Made by a program: the position numbers and the translations under genes. A DNA stretch of 51,744 nt from Robiginitomaculum sp. (GTDB lineage Bacteria; Pseudomonadota; Alphaproteobacteria; Caulobacterales; Maricaulaceae): assembly GCA_015485335.1 (NCBI GenBank), contig WFTT01000101.1, forward strand, positions 1 to 51,744, in the 5' to 3' direction. Of the stretch, positions 35,163-44,197 are shown piece by piece. Every line of letters begins with the position of its first letter. Within the stretch, counting starts at the first letter, position 1. The notes under the pieces were generated by a model, which was given only the letters and a program-made list of their open reading frames with translations, did no database searches and had not been told where the DNA came from.

Positions 35163-36752
35163 ATGACCGAACTTCCTTATGCCAGCGAGGCCGCAAGGCG
35201 GCGTACCTTCGCCATCATCTCTCATCCCGATGCCGGTAAAACCACCCTGACGGAGCATGTGTTGCAAGCCGCCGGGGCCATTCATTTGGCCGGTCAGGTG
35301 CGCGCCCGCGGCGAGAACCGCCGCACCTCGTCAGACTGGATGCGGATCGAACGCGAACGGGGCATTTCGGTTTCCTCGTCGGTGATGACGTTTGAATATC
35401 GCGATCTGGTATTCAACCTGTTGGACACCCCGGGCCACGAAGATTTTTCCGAAGACACCTATCGCACCCTGACCGCCGCCGACAGCGCCGTGATGGTGCT
35501 GGATGCGGCCAAGGGGATTGAGCCACAAACCTTAAAACTCTTTGAGGTTTGCCGCCTGCGCGATATTCCCATTTTGACCTTCATCAACAAGATGGACCGC
35601 GAAGCGCTGGACCCGCTGGAACTGCTGGATGAAATCGCCGACAAGCTGGCGCTGGATGTTGCGCCCATGCAATGGCCGGCCGGTTCGGGTAATCGTTTTC
35701 GCGGGGTGCAGGATTTGCGCGATAATCAGTTTCTGCCCTTTGAGAAAAAGGCGGATGCCGCGGCCTCACGCCGCCTCAATCTGGACGATCCGCAAATGGA
35801 TGGGTTTTTACCCGATGATCAGCGCGAGGAACTCAGCGAAGCGGCAGAACTGGCCTTTGAGGCCTATCCGACCTTTAATCGCCAGTCCTATCTGGAGGGG
35901 CATCTGACCCCGGTGTATTTTGGCTCGGCCCTGCGCCATTTTGGCGTAATCGAACTGCTTAATGCTTTGGCCGAACATGCCCCCGGTCCGCGCCCGACCA
36001 AGGCACAAATTGGCGGACAGGACGACATCATTCAGCCCGGCGATGGGCAAACCTGTGGCTTTGTGTTCAAGGTACAGGCCAATATGGACCCCAACCACCG
36101 GGACCGGGTGGCCTTTACGCGCCTGGCATCGGGTAAGTTCAAACGCGGCATGAAATTAAAAACCACCGCCGGCAAGGTGATGAGCATAAACGCGCCGATC
36201 ATGTTTTTTGCCCAGGATCGCGGCATAGCCGAAGAGGCCTGGGCCGGGGATGTCATCGGCATTCCAAATCATGGCACCTTGCGGGTGGGCGACAGTTTAA
36301 GCCAAACCGGCAAAGTGCAATTTGCCGGCATCCCTAATTTTGCACCCGAATTGTTGCGCCGCGCCCGCCCCAAAGACCCGATGAAGGCCAAGCATTTGCG
36401 CAAGGCGCTGGAAAGTCTGGCCGAAGAAGGCGTCACCCAATTGTTCAAGCCCCTCATCGGCGCCGACATGATATTGGGAGCCGTGGGGCAATTGCAGATC
36501 GAGGTAACCGCCGAACGCATTGCCGAAGAATACAAGCTGGATGTACTGTTCGAGACCTCCCCCTATGCCGTGGCCCGCTGGGTCAGGGCGGATAACAAGG
36601 CCGATCTGGAAACCTTTATGGACAAGCACAAAATGCAAATGGCCGAAGATGTGGACGGCGATCCAGTGTTTCTGGGCAAAACCGCCTGGGATGTCGGCTA
36701 TGCCCAGGAAAAATTCCCCAAGGTCGAATTCATGAATACGAAAGAGCGCTAG
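35163..36752 (+). CDS. prfC: Peptide chain release factor 3
   Basis: A 529-residue translational GTPase that recycles RF1 and RF2 after termination. The G1 motif SHPDAGKTTLTEHVL, switch I region RTSSDWMRIERERGISVSSSV, G3 DTPGHEDFSED and G4 NKMD are all present, and the length equals that of E. coli RF3. The C-terminal domain carries GAVGQLQIEV and VARWVRADN. It is followed one base later by the mscS gene, a tight spacing that suggests cotranscription. Confidence 0.97.
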   Translation: MTELPYASEAARRRTFAIISHPDAGKTTLTEHVLQAAGAIHLAGQVRARGENRRTSSDWMRIERERGISVSSSVMTFEYRDLVFNLLDTPGHEDFSEDTYRTLTAADSAVMVLDAAKGIEPQTLKLFEVCRLRDIPILTFINKMDREALDPLELLDEIADKLALDVAPMQWPAGSGNRFRGVQDLRDNQFLPFEKKADAAASRRLNLDDPQMDGFLPDDQREELSEAAELAFEAYPTFNRQSYLEGHLTPVYFGSALRHFGVIELLNALAEHAPGPRPTKAQIGGQDDIIQPGDGQTCGFVFKVQANMDPNHRDRVAFTRLASGKFKRGMKLKTTAGKVMSINAPIMFFAQDRGIAEEAWAGDVIGIPNHGTLRVGDSLSQTGKVQFAGIPNFAPELLRRARPKDPMKAKHLRKALESLAEEGVTQLFKPLIGADMILGAVGQLQIEVTAERIAEEYKLDVLFETSPYAVARWVRADNKADLETFMDKHKMQMAEDVDGDPVFLGKTAWDVGYAQEKFPKVEFMNTKER

Positions 36753-36753
36753 G

Positions 36754-37893
36754 ATGAAGGTTCAAATTGCAAAATCACTGACCGAACAATTTGGCGAACT
36801 TGGCGCGCTGGTCGTCGAGGTCTGGAATACCTCATTTTTTGGGATCAATCTGGGCCAGGTTATTCTAGCGGTATCCTTGGTGGTGCTGGCCCTGTTGGTG
36901 CGGGGGTTTTTCACCCGCCATGTGCTGCGCATTTTGTCGCGCATGGCCAGCAAGACCCAGACCGATTTTGATGATCATTTGTTTGATGCCATTGCGCCGC
37001 CGTTCAAATTACTGCCGCTAATCGTTGGCCTGTTTTTTGCCATACAGGTGCTGGGCCTTTCAGGAAATGCACAAATTTTTGGGGCCAATGTCATGCGTTC
37101 CCTGATCGCCTATGCGATTTTCTGGGCATTGGTGCGCAGCGTCGAGCCGGTGTTTCATCTGATGGATCCGCTGAAAAACACCCTTAGCCCGGCCATTCTG
37201 GACTGGACCAAAAAGGCCGCCAAAGCCCTGTTTGCCTTTATCGGCGGGGCCGCCATATTGGAAATCTGGGGCATTCAGGTTGGCCCAATGCTGGCGGGTC
37301 TGGGTATTTTTGGCGTGGCGGTGGCGCTGGGGGCGCAGGATTTGTTCAAAAACCTGATCGCCGGCATTTTGATCCTGGCCGAGCGGCGCTTTAACCCCGG
37401 CGAGTGGATCAAGGTGGATGGGGTGGTCGAGGGCACCGCAGAGAAAATCAATTTTCGCTCGACCCAGATCCGCCGCTTTGACAAAAGCATTGTGCATGTG
37501 CCCAACGCCAAATTGTCCGACAATGCCCTGACCAATTTTTCGCGCATGACCCACCGACGGATTTACTGGAAAATTGGCCTTGTTTATGGCTCAACCACCG
37601 AACAGCTCCGCGCCGTTCAGCAAGGCATTTTGGAATACATACAGACCCACGAGGCCTTCGCACACCCCCCCGAGGTCAGCACCTTTGTGCATATCGACAG
37701 TTTCAATGAAAGCTCCATCGATCTGATGATCTATTGCTTCACCAAAACCACGAATTGGGGCGAATGGCTGGAAATCAAGGAAGACTTTGTTTGCGCTGTC
37801 AAAGAGATCGTCGCCAAAGCCGGCACCGATTTTGCCTTCCCGTCCCGCACAATTTATGTGGAACAAAGCGGCGAAATTGGCGGCATTACTTAG
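36754..37893 (+). CDS. MscS-family mechanosensitive ion channel
   Basis: A 379-residue protein with four to five N-terminal membrane spans (about 30-190) and the MscS pore and cytoplasmic vestibule. The pore helix is GLGIFGVAVALGAQDLFKNLIAGILIL and the beta domain begins RRFNPGEWIKVDGVVEGTAEKINFRSTQIRRFDKSIVHVPNAKL. It opens under membrane tension to release solutes during osmotic downshock. It begins just after the prfC stop, and its last 8 bases overlap the converging luxR-type gene. Confidence 0.95.
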   Translation: MKVQIAKSLTEQFGELGALVVEVWNTSFFGINLGQVILAVSLVVLALLVRGFFTRHVLRILSRMASKTQTDFDDHLFDAIAPPFKLLPLIVGLFFAIQVLGLSGNAQIFGANVMRSLIAYAIFWALVRSVEPVFHLMDPLKNTLSPAILDWTKKAAKALFAFIGGAAILEIWGIQVGPMLAGLGIFGVAVALGAQDLFKNLIAGILILAERRFNPGEWIKVDGVVEGTAEKINFRSTQIRRFDKSIVHVPNAKLSDNALTNFSRMTHRRIYWKIGLVYGSTTEQLRAVQQGILEYIQTHEAFAHPPEVSTFVHIDSFNESSIDLMIYCFTKTTNWGEWLEIKEDFVCAVKEIVAKAGTDFAFPSRTIYVEQSGEIGGIT

Positions 37894-38623
37894 CAAATAA
37901 AATAGAATAAGCCGTCGCTTTGAAAACCGCCTCAGCCGTTGTTAACGCCCGCAATTTTTTGCGCACTGATTGCAGGCGCATTTCAATGGTGCGTTGCTTC
38001 AAGCCAAGAATTTCTGCGGTTTCCGCCGCCGATGAACCTTTAGCCATCCGCTCTAATGTGTCTATCTCTTTGTCCGTAAGGGCAAAATATCGCCTAAAGT
38101 GCCCATTAACACGCATGCATCGTTGGAGTGCTTTTGCGGCTTCCAGATAAAGCTCAGGCTCTCGCAATTTTTTAAGAGAGTGGTGCGAACACACCACGCC
38201 TAGGCCAGCAATACCATAAGTGCCATCCCCCATTAAAACTGGATAGCCCATCACCATAGGCCAGCCTTCAGTCACCAGCGCCGTGAAATATTTGTGCGGT
38301 GCTGAGCCTTTGCGGTATTGCTCAGATACCATTTCCAGATTGATGCTGGTCGGCCCGGCCATAAAGGGGGCCACCTCAATGAGCGCATCGGTAAGCATGG
38401 CGCCGCTTTGCCAGTAATAGTCCCACATTTCCATGGGGAATGTTGACGAGGCCATCAAGTCACCGCGCTTATATGCGCTTGGGTGCAGCATTAAAACATA
38501 GGTCAAATGCTCGGCCCCATAGGGCCTTAAAAATTCCCGCAGACAGAACAGCGCCCCCCGTATCGAGCGGGTCTCTTCTAGCGCTTTTTCCAGCTTGGTA
38601 ATATATGCCTGCACTCTTCTCAT
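37886..38623 (-). CDS. LuxR-family regulator with autoinducer-binding-type domain
   Basis: A 245-residue regulator. Residues about 20-165 match the autoinducer-binding domain architecture, and 175-240 form the GerE-type HTH (FALTDKEIDTLERMAKGSSAAETAEILGLK then RTIEMRLQSVRKKL). In the ligand pocket W67 and D79 are present, but the usual Tyr is replaced by Trp (W71) and Ala follows the Asp, so the ligand may differ from a standard acyl-homoserine lactone. No luxI-type synthase lies in the window, so it is a LuxR-solo candidate here. AGGAG directly abuts the ATG at 38623; a GTG at 38614 with a better spacing is an alternative start. It is divergent from the adhesin gene. Confidence 0.9.
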   Translation of the reverse strand: MRRVQAYITKLEKALEETRSIRGALFCLREFLRPYGAEHLTYVLMLHPSAYKRGDLMASSTFPMEMWDYYWQSGAMLTDALIEVAPFMAGPTSINLEMVSEQYRKGSAPHKYFTALVTEGWPMVMGYPVLMGDGTYGIAGLGVVCSHHSLKKLREPELYLEAAKALQRCMRVNGHFRRYFALTDKEIDTLERMAKGSSAAETAEILGLKQRTIEMRLQSVRKKLRALTTAEAVFKATAYSILFAK

Positions 38624-38655
38624 CTCCTGGTGTCATAAGCGATGCAGCCAAAATA

Positions 38656-38687
38656 GAGTATATTTTACTCCTTTCGGTATACCGAAA
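38656..38687. promoter_or_regulatory. Adjacent palindromes upstream of the luxR-type gene
   Basis: TTTCGGTATACCGAAA (38672-38687) is a perfect 16-bp palindrome. Next to it, GAGTA-N5-TACTC (38656-38670) is a second inverted repeat. On the minus strand the second contains TATACT as a possible -10 element for the regulator, and the first then lies over its -35 region, where LuxR-type proteins usually bind. The rest of the divergent interval (38688-38926) holds no gene; a weak TTGACG/TATTCA pair with 17-base spacing (38688-38716) faces the adhesin gene. Confidence 0.5.
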
Positions 38688-38926
38688 TTGACGCATATTG
38701 GCCAGTCGAATATTCATTGCCCTCTGACAAGTACAATTTTTGCAGGAGTTATAGGGGTATAGTATTTCAGCGTTGGGGGACGCACACACACATCGCCGCC
38801 ACGGCACTTAAACACTAAATAATACAACAATTTATCAACTCATCAGCCGAAAACACAGGTTTCTTCGGGCGCTATCGCTCGGCCTGAATTTCGACGCCAT
38901 GACACCCAAACGAACAGGAGAACGCC

Positions 38927-41900
38927 ATGAATACCAAGAATAGATCACCCCGTTTCAAGACCACCCTTGCCAGCGGTTGTGCGCTCATCGCGCTTAGCCT
39001 TGCCGCGCCGATGGCGCTGGCGGACGAAGCGAATACCAGGGCAGAGGTTGAAACAGCCACCCCCGATGGCCAGGTCACGACAAAGGTCGTGAAAAAAGCC
39101 GATGAGAAAGATAAAAAGGACAAAGCAAAAGACGAGGCAGAAGATAAAAAAAATACCCAGCCTCAGCTGCACCCCGGTCCCGGCGGCCTGCCGGTATTTG
39201 CCGCCAGCACGGGCAATAAAAGCGGAAGTGGAAGTGGTAGCCCAGCTCGGCCTCAGAGCATAAATTCTGGCCCTGCCTGTGAAGCAGGGGACAATCCAGC
39301 CAGCCTTCAATGTGGCGAAGGTGCTTCTGCCGGAGTATTTGGTGGTACGACAGCTGTGGGGTTTAATGCCCGTGTAACCGATATCAATGGCTCAGCCTTT
39401 GGTAGGGATGCTGTAGCTAATGCTGTGAGTGCAACGGCTATAGGAACCAGTGCATCTGCCAATGGCGCAGGTTCAACGGCCTTAGGAACTGGTGCACAAG
39501 CTGCTCAACGACAGGGTATTGCATTAGGGAGGTCTGCCTTGACAACGGCAATTGGTGCCACAGCCATCGGTGGTGGTCTTCGCAGTGGCACTTCTAATGG
39601 CATACCATTCAGTGATGCAGCTTTTGCCAGTAGCGCTGGCAACATTGCTATAGGTGGCGGTGTATTTGACAGAGAGGACAATCCCGTCACCAAAGGCGCA
39701 CAGGCCACAGGCACGGATGCCGTCGCCATAGGCACGGGAACACAGGCAAGTGCGGCCAGCACGACGGCTGTCGGCACGCGTAGCCAGGCCACAGGCAATT
39801 CCTCATCTGCCTATGGTACCGGCAGCCAAGCAAGCGCTACCAGCACCACTGCCGTGGGCACCGCGAGTGCCGCCACAGGCGCCACCTCATCGGCCTTTGG
39901 CGCGGGCAGCCGGGCAACCGGTACCGCCTCCACCGCCTTTGGCGCCTCAACGCAAGCCAGCGCCACGGCGACCACGGCCATTGGCGCGGGCAGCGTCGCC
40001 AGCGGCGATTTTTCCAGCGCCATCGGTGCCTTTTCCAAGGCGGATAAAAGCGGTGCAACAGCCATCGGCACCAGTGCGCAGGCGACAAAGAACAATGCCA
40101 CCGCCATTGGGGCCAGCAGCACGGCCAGCGGCGTTTCCGCCATGGCCATTGGTGTTGGCTCCCGGGCGTTGTTTGATAATGCCATGGCCATTGGCACCAA
40201 TAGCCTGGCCAATGCTGAGAAAACTGTTGCTATCGGCCTTTCTGCCAAAGCCAAAGAAGTGAACACGACCGCCATAGGAGCAAATGCCATTGCAGATAAC
40301 GGCGATTCAACGGCACTGGGTTCAGCGGCTAAAGCCGAAAATTTGAGCACAACTGCCGTTGGTGCCAGCAGTTTGGCCACGGGCTTGCAGGCTTCTGCAT
40401 TTGGCTCTTTTGCCAAAGCAACTGGCCGTGATTCCATAGCCATAGGTGTAGGCGCAGAAGCTGCAGCCGACAATGCGATTGCGCTTGGCGATGCTCGTGC
40501 CATTCAACTCAATACCATAGCGATGGGTGGGCAGAGTGTAGCGAGCGCCCGCGAGGCCATTGCCGTCGGTAACCTTTCCAAGGCCAGTGCCAATGGCGCG
40601 ATTGCCATTGGTGCCGCCAGCGGCTTCGAAGCCGGTGGTTTTGGCGAAACAGATACGAATGCGGCTCTGGCACAGGCAGATGGTGCCATTGCACTTGGCG
40701 GTGCCGTTTATGATGCCAATGATGTGCTAGTAACACGAGGTGCCAAATCCAACGCAAAAAACGCAATTGCGATTGGCACAGGCAGTCTGGCAAGTGCTGA
40801 AGCCGGCACGGCCATTGGTACGTTAAGCGAAGCCTCAGCCACAGCGGCAACGGCTTATGGTGCCACCGCCAAAGCTACGGCGCTTAATGCAACTGCATTG
40901 GGCTTTAATAGCGCCGCCAGCGCAGATGGGGCCACCGCCATCGGCAAGGACAGTGTCGCCAGCAACACCGCCACCACGGCTGTTGGGCTGGGGGCCAAGG
41001 CAACCGGTGAAACCGCCACCGCCGTCGGCTCTGGCGCAACCGCCAGTGCTTTGGGTGATATTGCCTTTGGCGCAGGCAGCATTGCCAGTGGCGGCGTATC
41101 CACGGCGCTGGGCACCGGGGCTTCGGCGCTGGGCATTTCTTCCACCTCTGTCGGTGCCGCGGCCAAGGCCGCCAAGGACAAGGCCACGGCCTTTGGTGCC
41201 GCCGCCGAAGCCGCAGAGATAGAAAGTACGGCGCTGGGTCATTTCGCCAAGGCCAAAGGTCGACAAAGCACGGCCCTGGGCCAGTCTGCCAATGCCTTGG
41301 GAGATGCCTCATCTGCCTTTGGTCAGAAAGCCACCGCGAACAAGGCCTTTGCCACCGCCGTGGGGGCAGAATCGCTGGCTTCGGGCAGCAACAGCACCGC
41401 CGTCGGCCAGATCGCCACCGCCAGCGGTGACTCGGCCACCGCTTTGGGACAAAGCAGTAATGCAACGGGGGACAACAGCACGGCCCTTGGCTCGAACGCA
41501 AAAAGCACAGCACGGGAATCCATCGCCGTGGGAGCCCTGGCTTCGGCGACGGCCAATGGTGCCACGGCCATTGGCGGTGCGAACATTGCCGCCGAAGCCG
41601 CCACGGCAGCCAGCGCAGGCAATATTGCCATTGGCGGCGCGGTTTATGACAACAGCGGCGCCCTTCTCACAGCGGGTGCAAAAGCCAATGGCGCGGATGC
41701 CATTGCCATCGGCACCGGTGCGGCAGCCACCCTGGACAAGAGCACCGCCATTGGCACCTCGGCCAATGCTGGGGGGCTGGAAGGGACCGCGTTTGGCACC
41801 GGCACGGTTGCAGATGGTACGAAATCAACGGCTCTGGGGGCATTTGCCAATGCAACAGGCGCAGATTCCATGGCCATCGGCAATGGGGCCAGTGCTGGCT

Positions 41901-42805
41901 TTGATGGCTCGGCCGCCTTTGGCAACGGCGCCATCACGTCTCGTACCAATCAGTTTGTTTTTGGCATGCTGACCAGCACCTATACCTTTGCCGGTATTGA
42001 TACGCCGGGATCACGGGCGGCACAGGGGGCTGTGACCGGTTACCTGACCACGGATGCCCTGGGAAATATCGCCGGCGATGGCGGCACATTGCAAACCACG
42101 CTGGCCGATATAGAAACCCGCCTAGCAAATGTGGAAGGCATTGTCGGGGCCGTGGACATGCCTGAGACCAGTTCCACCCCTGCCCAGGCCGCCGAGGCCA
42201 GCAGCCTAAAAGACGCCAGTCAAATTCAGAACGGTCCCGGTGAGCAAAATCGCCAGTTTGACGGGAACAATAATGGCAATGGCCTAAACGAAGCCGGCCG
42301 CCCGGTATTAGACCAGAATGGCCTGCAAGCGGACGGCATCCCAGACAATGCCGGTGGTGGTCTTAATGGCTCACCGGGCTTTGCCGATGGTGATATCGGA
42401 CCTGCCCAGGCCGCTGCCCGACCACAGGACATCGCAACCAATACCAGAAACATTGCCATCAATTCCAACCGGATTACCGCCAATGCCGATGCGATTGCGC
42501 TGAACCTCTCTCGTATTGATCTAAATGCAGAACGCATTTCCACCAATTCCGGCCTGATCCTTGCCAATTTCCAAACTCTGCAAAGACAGGCGCGCGGACT
42601 GGCCGGCGTGGCGGCTCTGCCGGATATGTTTCTGGCATCCGGGGAAAGCCTGGCCATTTCGGGCGGCTTTGGCATTGTGAATGATCGCATTGGGTTTGGT
42701 ACCACCATCGCCCATCGCATCAATAATCGCTGGAGCTTTGGTGCTTCGGCGGCGGTTTCTGGCAATCAGGTAACCGGCAAGTTGCAGGCACGCTGGGCAC
42801 GATAA
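38927..42805 (+). CDS. Trimeric autotransporter adhesin (YadA-like)
   Basis: A 1292-residue surface protein. Residues 1-32 form a signal peptide ending PMALA. A charged, Lys-rich stretch (about 55-75) precedes two Cys residues (about 117 and 128). Then come many head repeats of the A-I-G-x-x-A-x-A type (about 135-1010), the NQFVFGMLTSTYTFAGI motif typical of alphaproteobacterial adhesins, a Pro/Gly/Asn-rich spacer, a coiled coil (about 1165-1220, NxNRITANADAI heptads) and the C-terminal membrane anchor with GIVNDRIGFGTTIAHRINNRWSFG. Trimers insert through the anchor and expose the head. The C-terminus ends WAR rather than with an aromatic residue. GGAG precedes the ATG. Probable role is adhesion or aggregation. 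Confidence 0.93.
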   Translation: MNTKNRSPRFKTTLASGCALIALSLAAPMALADEANTRAEVETATPDGQVTTKVVKKADEKDKKDKAKDEAEDKKNTQPQLHPGPGGLPVFAASTGNKSGSGSGSPARPQSINSGPACEAGDNPASLQCGEGASAGVFGGTTAVGFNARVTDINGSAFGRDAVANAVSATAIGTSASANGAGSTALGTGAQAAQRQGIALGRSALTTAIGATAIGGGLRSGTSNGIPFSDAAFASSAGNIAIGGGVFDREDNPVTKGAQATGTDAVAIGTGTQASAASTTAVGTRSQATGNSSSAYGTGSQASATSTTAVGTASAATGATSSAFGAGSRATGTASTAFGASTQASATATTAIGAGSVASGDFSSAIGAFSKADKSGATAIGTSAQATKNNATAIGASSTASGVSAMAIGVGSRALFDNAMAIGTNSLANAEKTVAIGLSAKAKEVNTTAIGANAIADNGDSTALGSAAKAENLSTTAVGASSLATGLQASAFGSFAKATGRDSIAIGVGAEAAADNAIALGDARAIQLNTIAMGGQSVASAREAIAVGNLSKASANGAIAIGAASGFEAGGFGETDTNAALAQADGAIALGGAVYDANDVLVTRGAKSNAKNAIAIGTGSLASAEAGTAIGTLSEASATAATAYGATAKATALNATALGFNSAASADGATAIGKDSVASNTATTAVGLGAKATGETATAVGSGATASALGDIAFGAGSIASGGVSTALGTGASALGISSTSVGAAAKAAKDKATAFGAAAEAAEIESTALGHFAKAKGRQSTALGQSANALGDASSAFGQKATANKAFATAVGAESLASGSNSTAVGQIATASGDSATALGQSSNATGDNSTALGSNAKSTARESIAVGALASATANGATAIGGANIAAEAATAASAGNIAIGGAVYDNSGALLTAGAKANGADAIAIGTGAAATLDKSTAIGTSANAGGLEGTAFGTGTVADGTKSTALGAFANATGADSMAIGNGASAGFDGSAAFGNGAITSRTNQFVFGMLTSTYTFAGIDTPGSRAAQGAVTGYLTTDALGNIAGDGGTLQTTLADIETRLANVEGIVGAVDMPETSSTPAQAAEASSLKDASQIQNGPGEQNRQFDGNNNGNGLNEAGRPVLDQNGLQADGIPDNAGGGLNGSPGFADGDIGPAQAAARPQDIATNTRNIAINSNRITANADAIALNLSRIDLNAERISTNSGLILANFQTLQRQARGLAGVAALPDMFLASGESLAISGGFGIVNDRIGFGTTIAHRINNRWSFGASAAVSGNQVTGKLQARWAR
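39340..41950 (+). repeat. Coding repeats of the adhesin head
   Basis: Roughly 14-residue (about 42-bp) units with the pattern A-(I/V)-G-x-x-(A/S)-x-A recur throughout this stretch. The middle part (about 39780-40200) and a later part (about 40920-41640) are the most uniform at the DNA level. The uniformity could allow slippage or recombination that changes head length. This is the repeat region of the gene at 38927-42805, not an independent element. Confidence 0.85.
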
Positions 42806-42831
42806 GAATTACCCAATACCTCCGCACCTAC

Positions 42832-42868
42832 AGGTCGTCTGGCTTTTGCCAGGCGGCCTCTTTTTTTT
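42832..42868 (+). terminator. Rho-independent terminator after the adhesin gene
   Basis: A 12-bp stem (42832-42843 with 42848-42859; the strong part is TCTGGC/GCCAGG) closes over a TTTT loop and is followed by a run of eight Ts at 42861-42868. It lies 26 bases after the stop of the adhesin gene and just before the end of the converging VWA gene. Confidence 0.85.
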
Positions 42869-42888
42869 AACGCGACAAAGCAGAAGGG

Positions 42889-44070
42889 TTAGCGCGCCAG
42901 TTCCTTCATGGCGTTTTCAATGCCTTCCAGGGTCAGCGCAAACATGCGGTGGCGGCCGATAATATCGCCGATCATGGAAATACTGGCGGTATAGTCCCAG
43001 TATTTTTCCGGCGTAGGGTTCAGCCAAATAACGTCGGTATAGATATCGACCACGCGTTGCAGCCACAAGGCCCCGGCCTCTTCATTCCAGTGTTCGACCG
43101 AACCGCCAGGCACGGTGATCTCGTATGGGCTCATGGAGGCATCACCAACAAAGACGATCTTGGTATCAGACGGCAAGGTGTGCAGGATATCCCAGGTGGG
43201 GATCACTTCGGAACGGCGGCGTACATTATCTTTCCACACTGTCTCGTAAAGGCAGTTGTGAAAATAATAATGATCCAGGCGCTTGAACTCGGTCCGCGCC
43301 GCACTGAACAGCTCTTCGCACTTGTCGATGAACGGGTCCATCGAACCGCCAACATCCAGAAACAGCGCCACCTTGACCGTATTGCGCCGTTCGGGCCGCA
43401 TCAAAATATCCAGCCAGCCCTGTTTGGCCGTGGCATCAATGGTGCCTTGCAGGTCCAGCTCTTCCTCGGCGCTGTCGCGGGCAAATTTGCGCAGGCGGCG
43501 CAAGGCCACCTTGATATTGCGCGTGCCAAGTTCGCGATCCCCGGCCAGGTTTTTAAATTCGCGTTTGTCCCATACTTTGACCGCCCGGCCATGGCGGCCG
43601 TGCTTTTGACCAATACGCACCCCTTCGGGATTATAGCCATGAGCACCAAAGGGCGAGGTGCCCGCGGTACCGATCCATTTATTGCCGCCCTGATGGCGCT
43701 TTTCTTGTTCTTTTAAGCGCTCGGCCAGGGTTTCCATCAACTTGTCCCAACCACCAAGGGCCTCGATCTCGCGTTTTTCTTCTTCCGAGAGGTATTTTTC
43801 GGTCAGCTTGCGCAGCCATTCTTCGGGAATGTCTGCCTCGCCCACCAGATCGGCCGTGCGCTCCACCCCCTTGAACACCGTGCCAAATACCCGGTCAAAC
43901 TTGTCCAGATCGCGCTCATCTTTGACCAGCGCCGAGCGCGACAAATAGTAAAAATCCTCAACCCGGTCAGGGATCACCTTTTTGTCCAACGCCTCAATCA
44001 GCGTCAGGTATTCACGCAAACTCACCGGCACTTTGGCGGACCGTAATTCTGAAAAAAATCTCGTAAACAT
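42889..44070 (-). CDS. VWA domain-containing CoxE-like protein
   Basis: A 393-residue soluble protein. The N-terminal half holds FTRFFSELRSAKVPVSLREYL and a helical region; the C-terminal half is a von Willebrand A domain with the metal site FLDVGGSMDPF, GD in IVFVGDASMSPYE, and WLNPTPEKYWDY. Members of this family usually partner with a MoxR-type AAA ATPase, which is not in the window. The frame is open upstream to 44364, but the ATG at 44070 matches the family start and the extra residues have no domain character. It converges on the adhesin gene; the intervening region contains the terminator. Confidence 0.88.
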   Translation of the reverse strand: MFTRFFSELRSAKVPVSLREYLTLIEALDKKVIPDRVEDFYYLSRSALVKDERDLDKFDRVFGTVFKGVERTADLVGEADIPEEWLRKLTEKYLSEEEKREIEALGGWDKLMETLAERLKEQEKRHQGGNKWIGTAGTSPFGAHGYNPEGVRIGQKHGRHGRAVKVWDKREFKNLAGDRELGTRNIKVALRRLRKFARDSAEEELDLQGTIDATAKQGWLDILMRPERRNTVKVALFLDVGGSMDPFIDKCEELFSAARTEFKRLDHYYFHNCLYETVWKDNVRRRSEVIPTWDILHTLPSDTKIVFVGDASMSPYEITVPGGSVEHWNEEAGALWLQRVVDIYTDVIWLNPTPEKYWDYTASISMIGDIIGRHRMFALTLEGIENAMKELAR

Positions 44071-44197
44071 GGGAACAGGATAACCATGGATGAGGCGGGG
44101 CACCAGAGCCGGGCGTGCGAAATCGCGCAGCAGACTTGTAAACTCCCCCCCGCTTCCACACATTAACAGGCAACAGTACAATTCTGGGGGACAGGCC

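Noticed and set aside
39811-41631. Several long open frames on both strands in the adhesin repeat region
   Set aside because: They come from the regular GC-rich 42-bp repeats, are Ala/Pro/Arg repeats without any domain, and the plus-strand adhesin frame is unbroken from signal peptide to anchor.
39340-41950. CRISPR-like repeat array
   Set aside because: Repeats are coding, not separated by unique spacers of fixed length, and translate to a continuous adhesin head. No cas gene is present.
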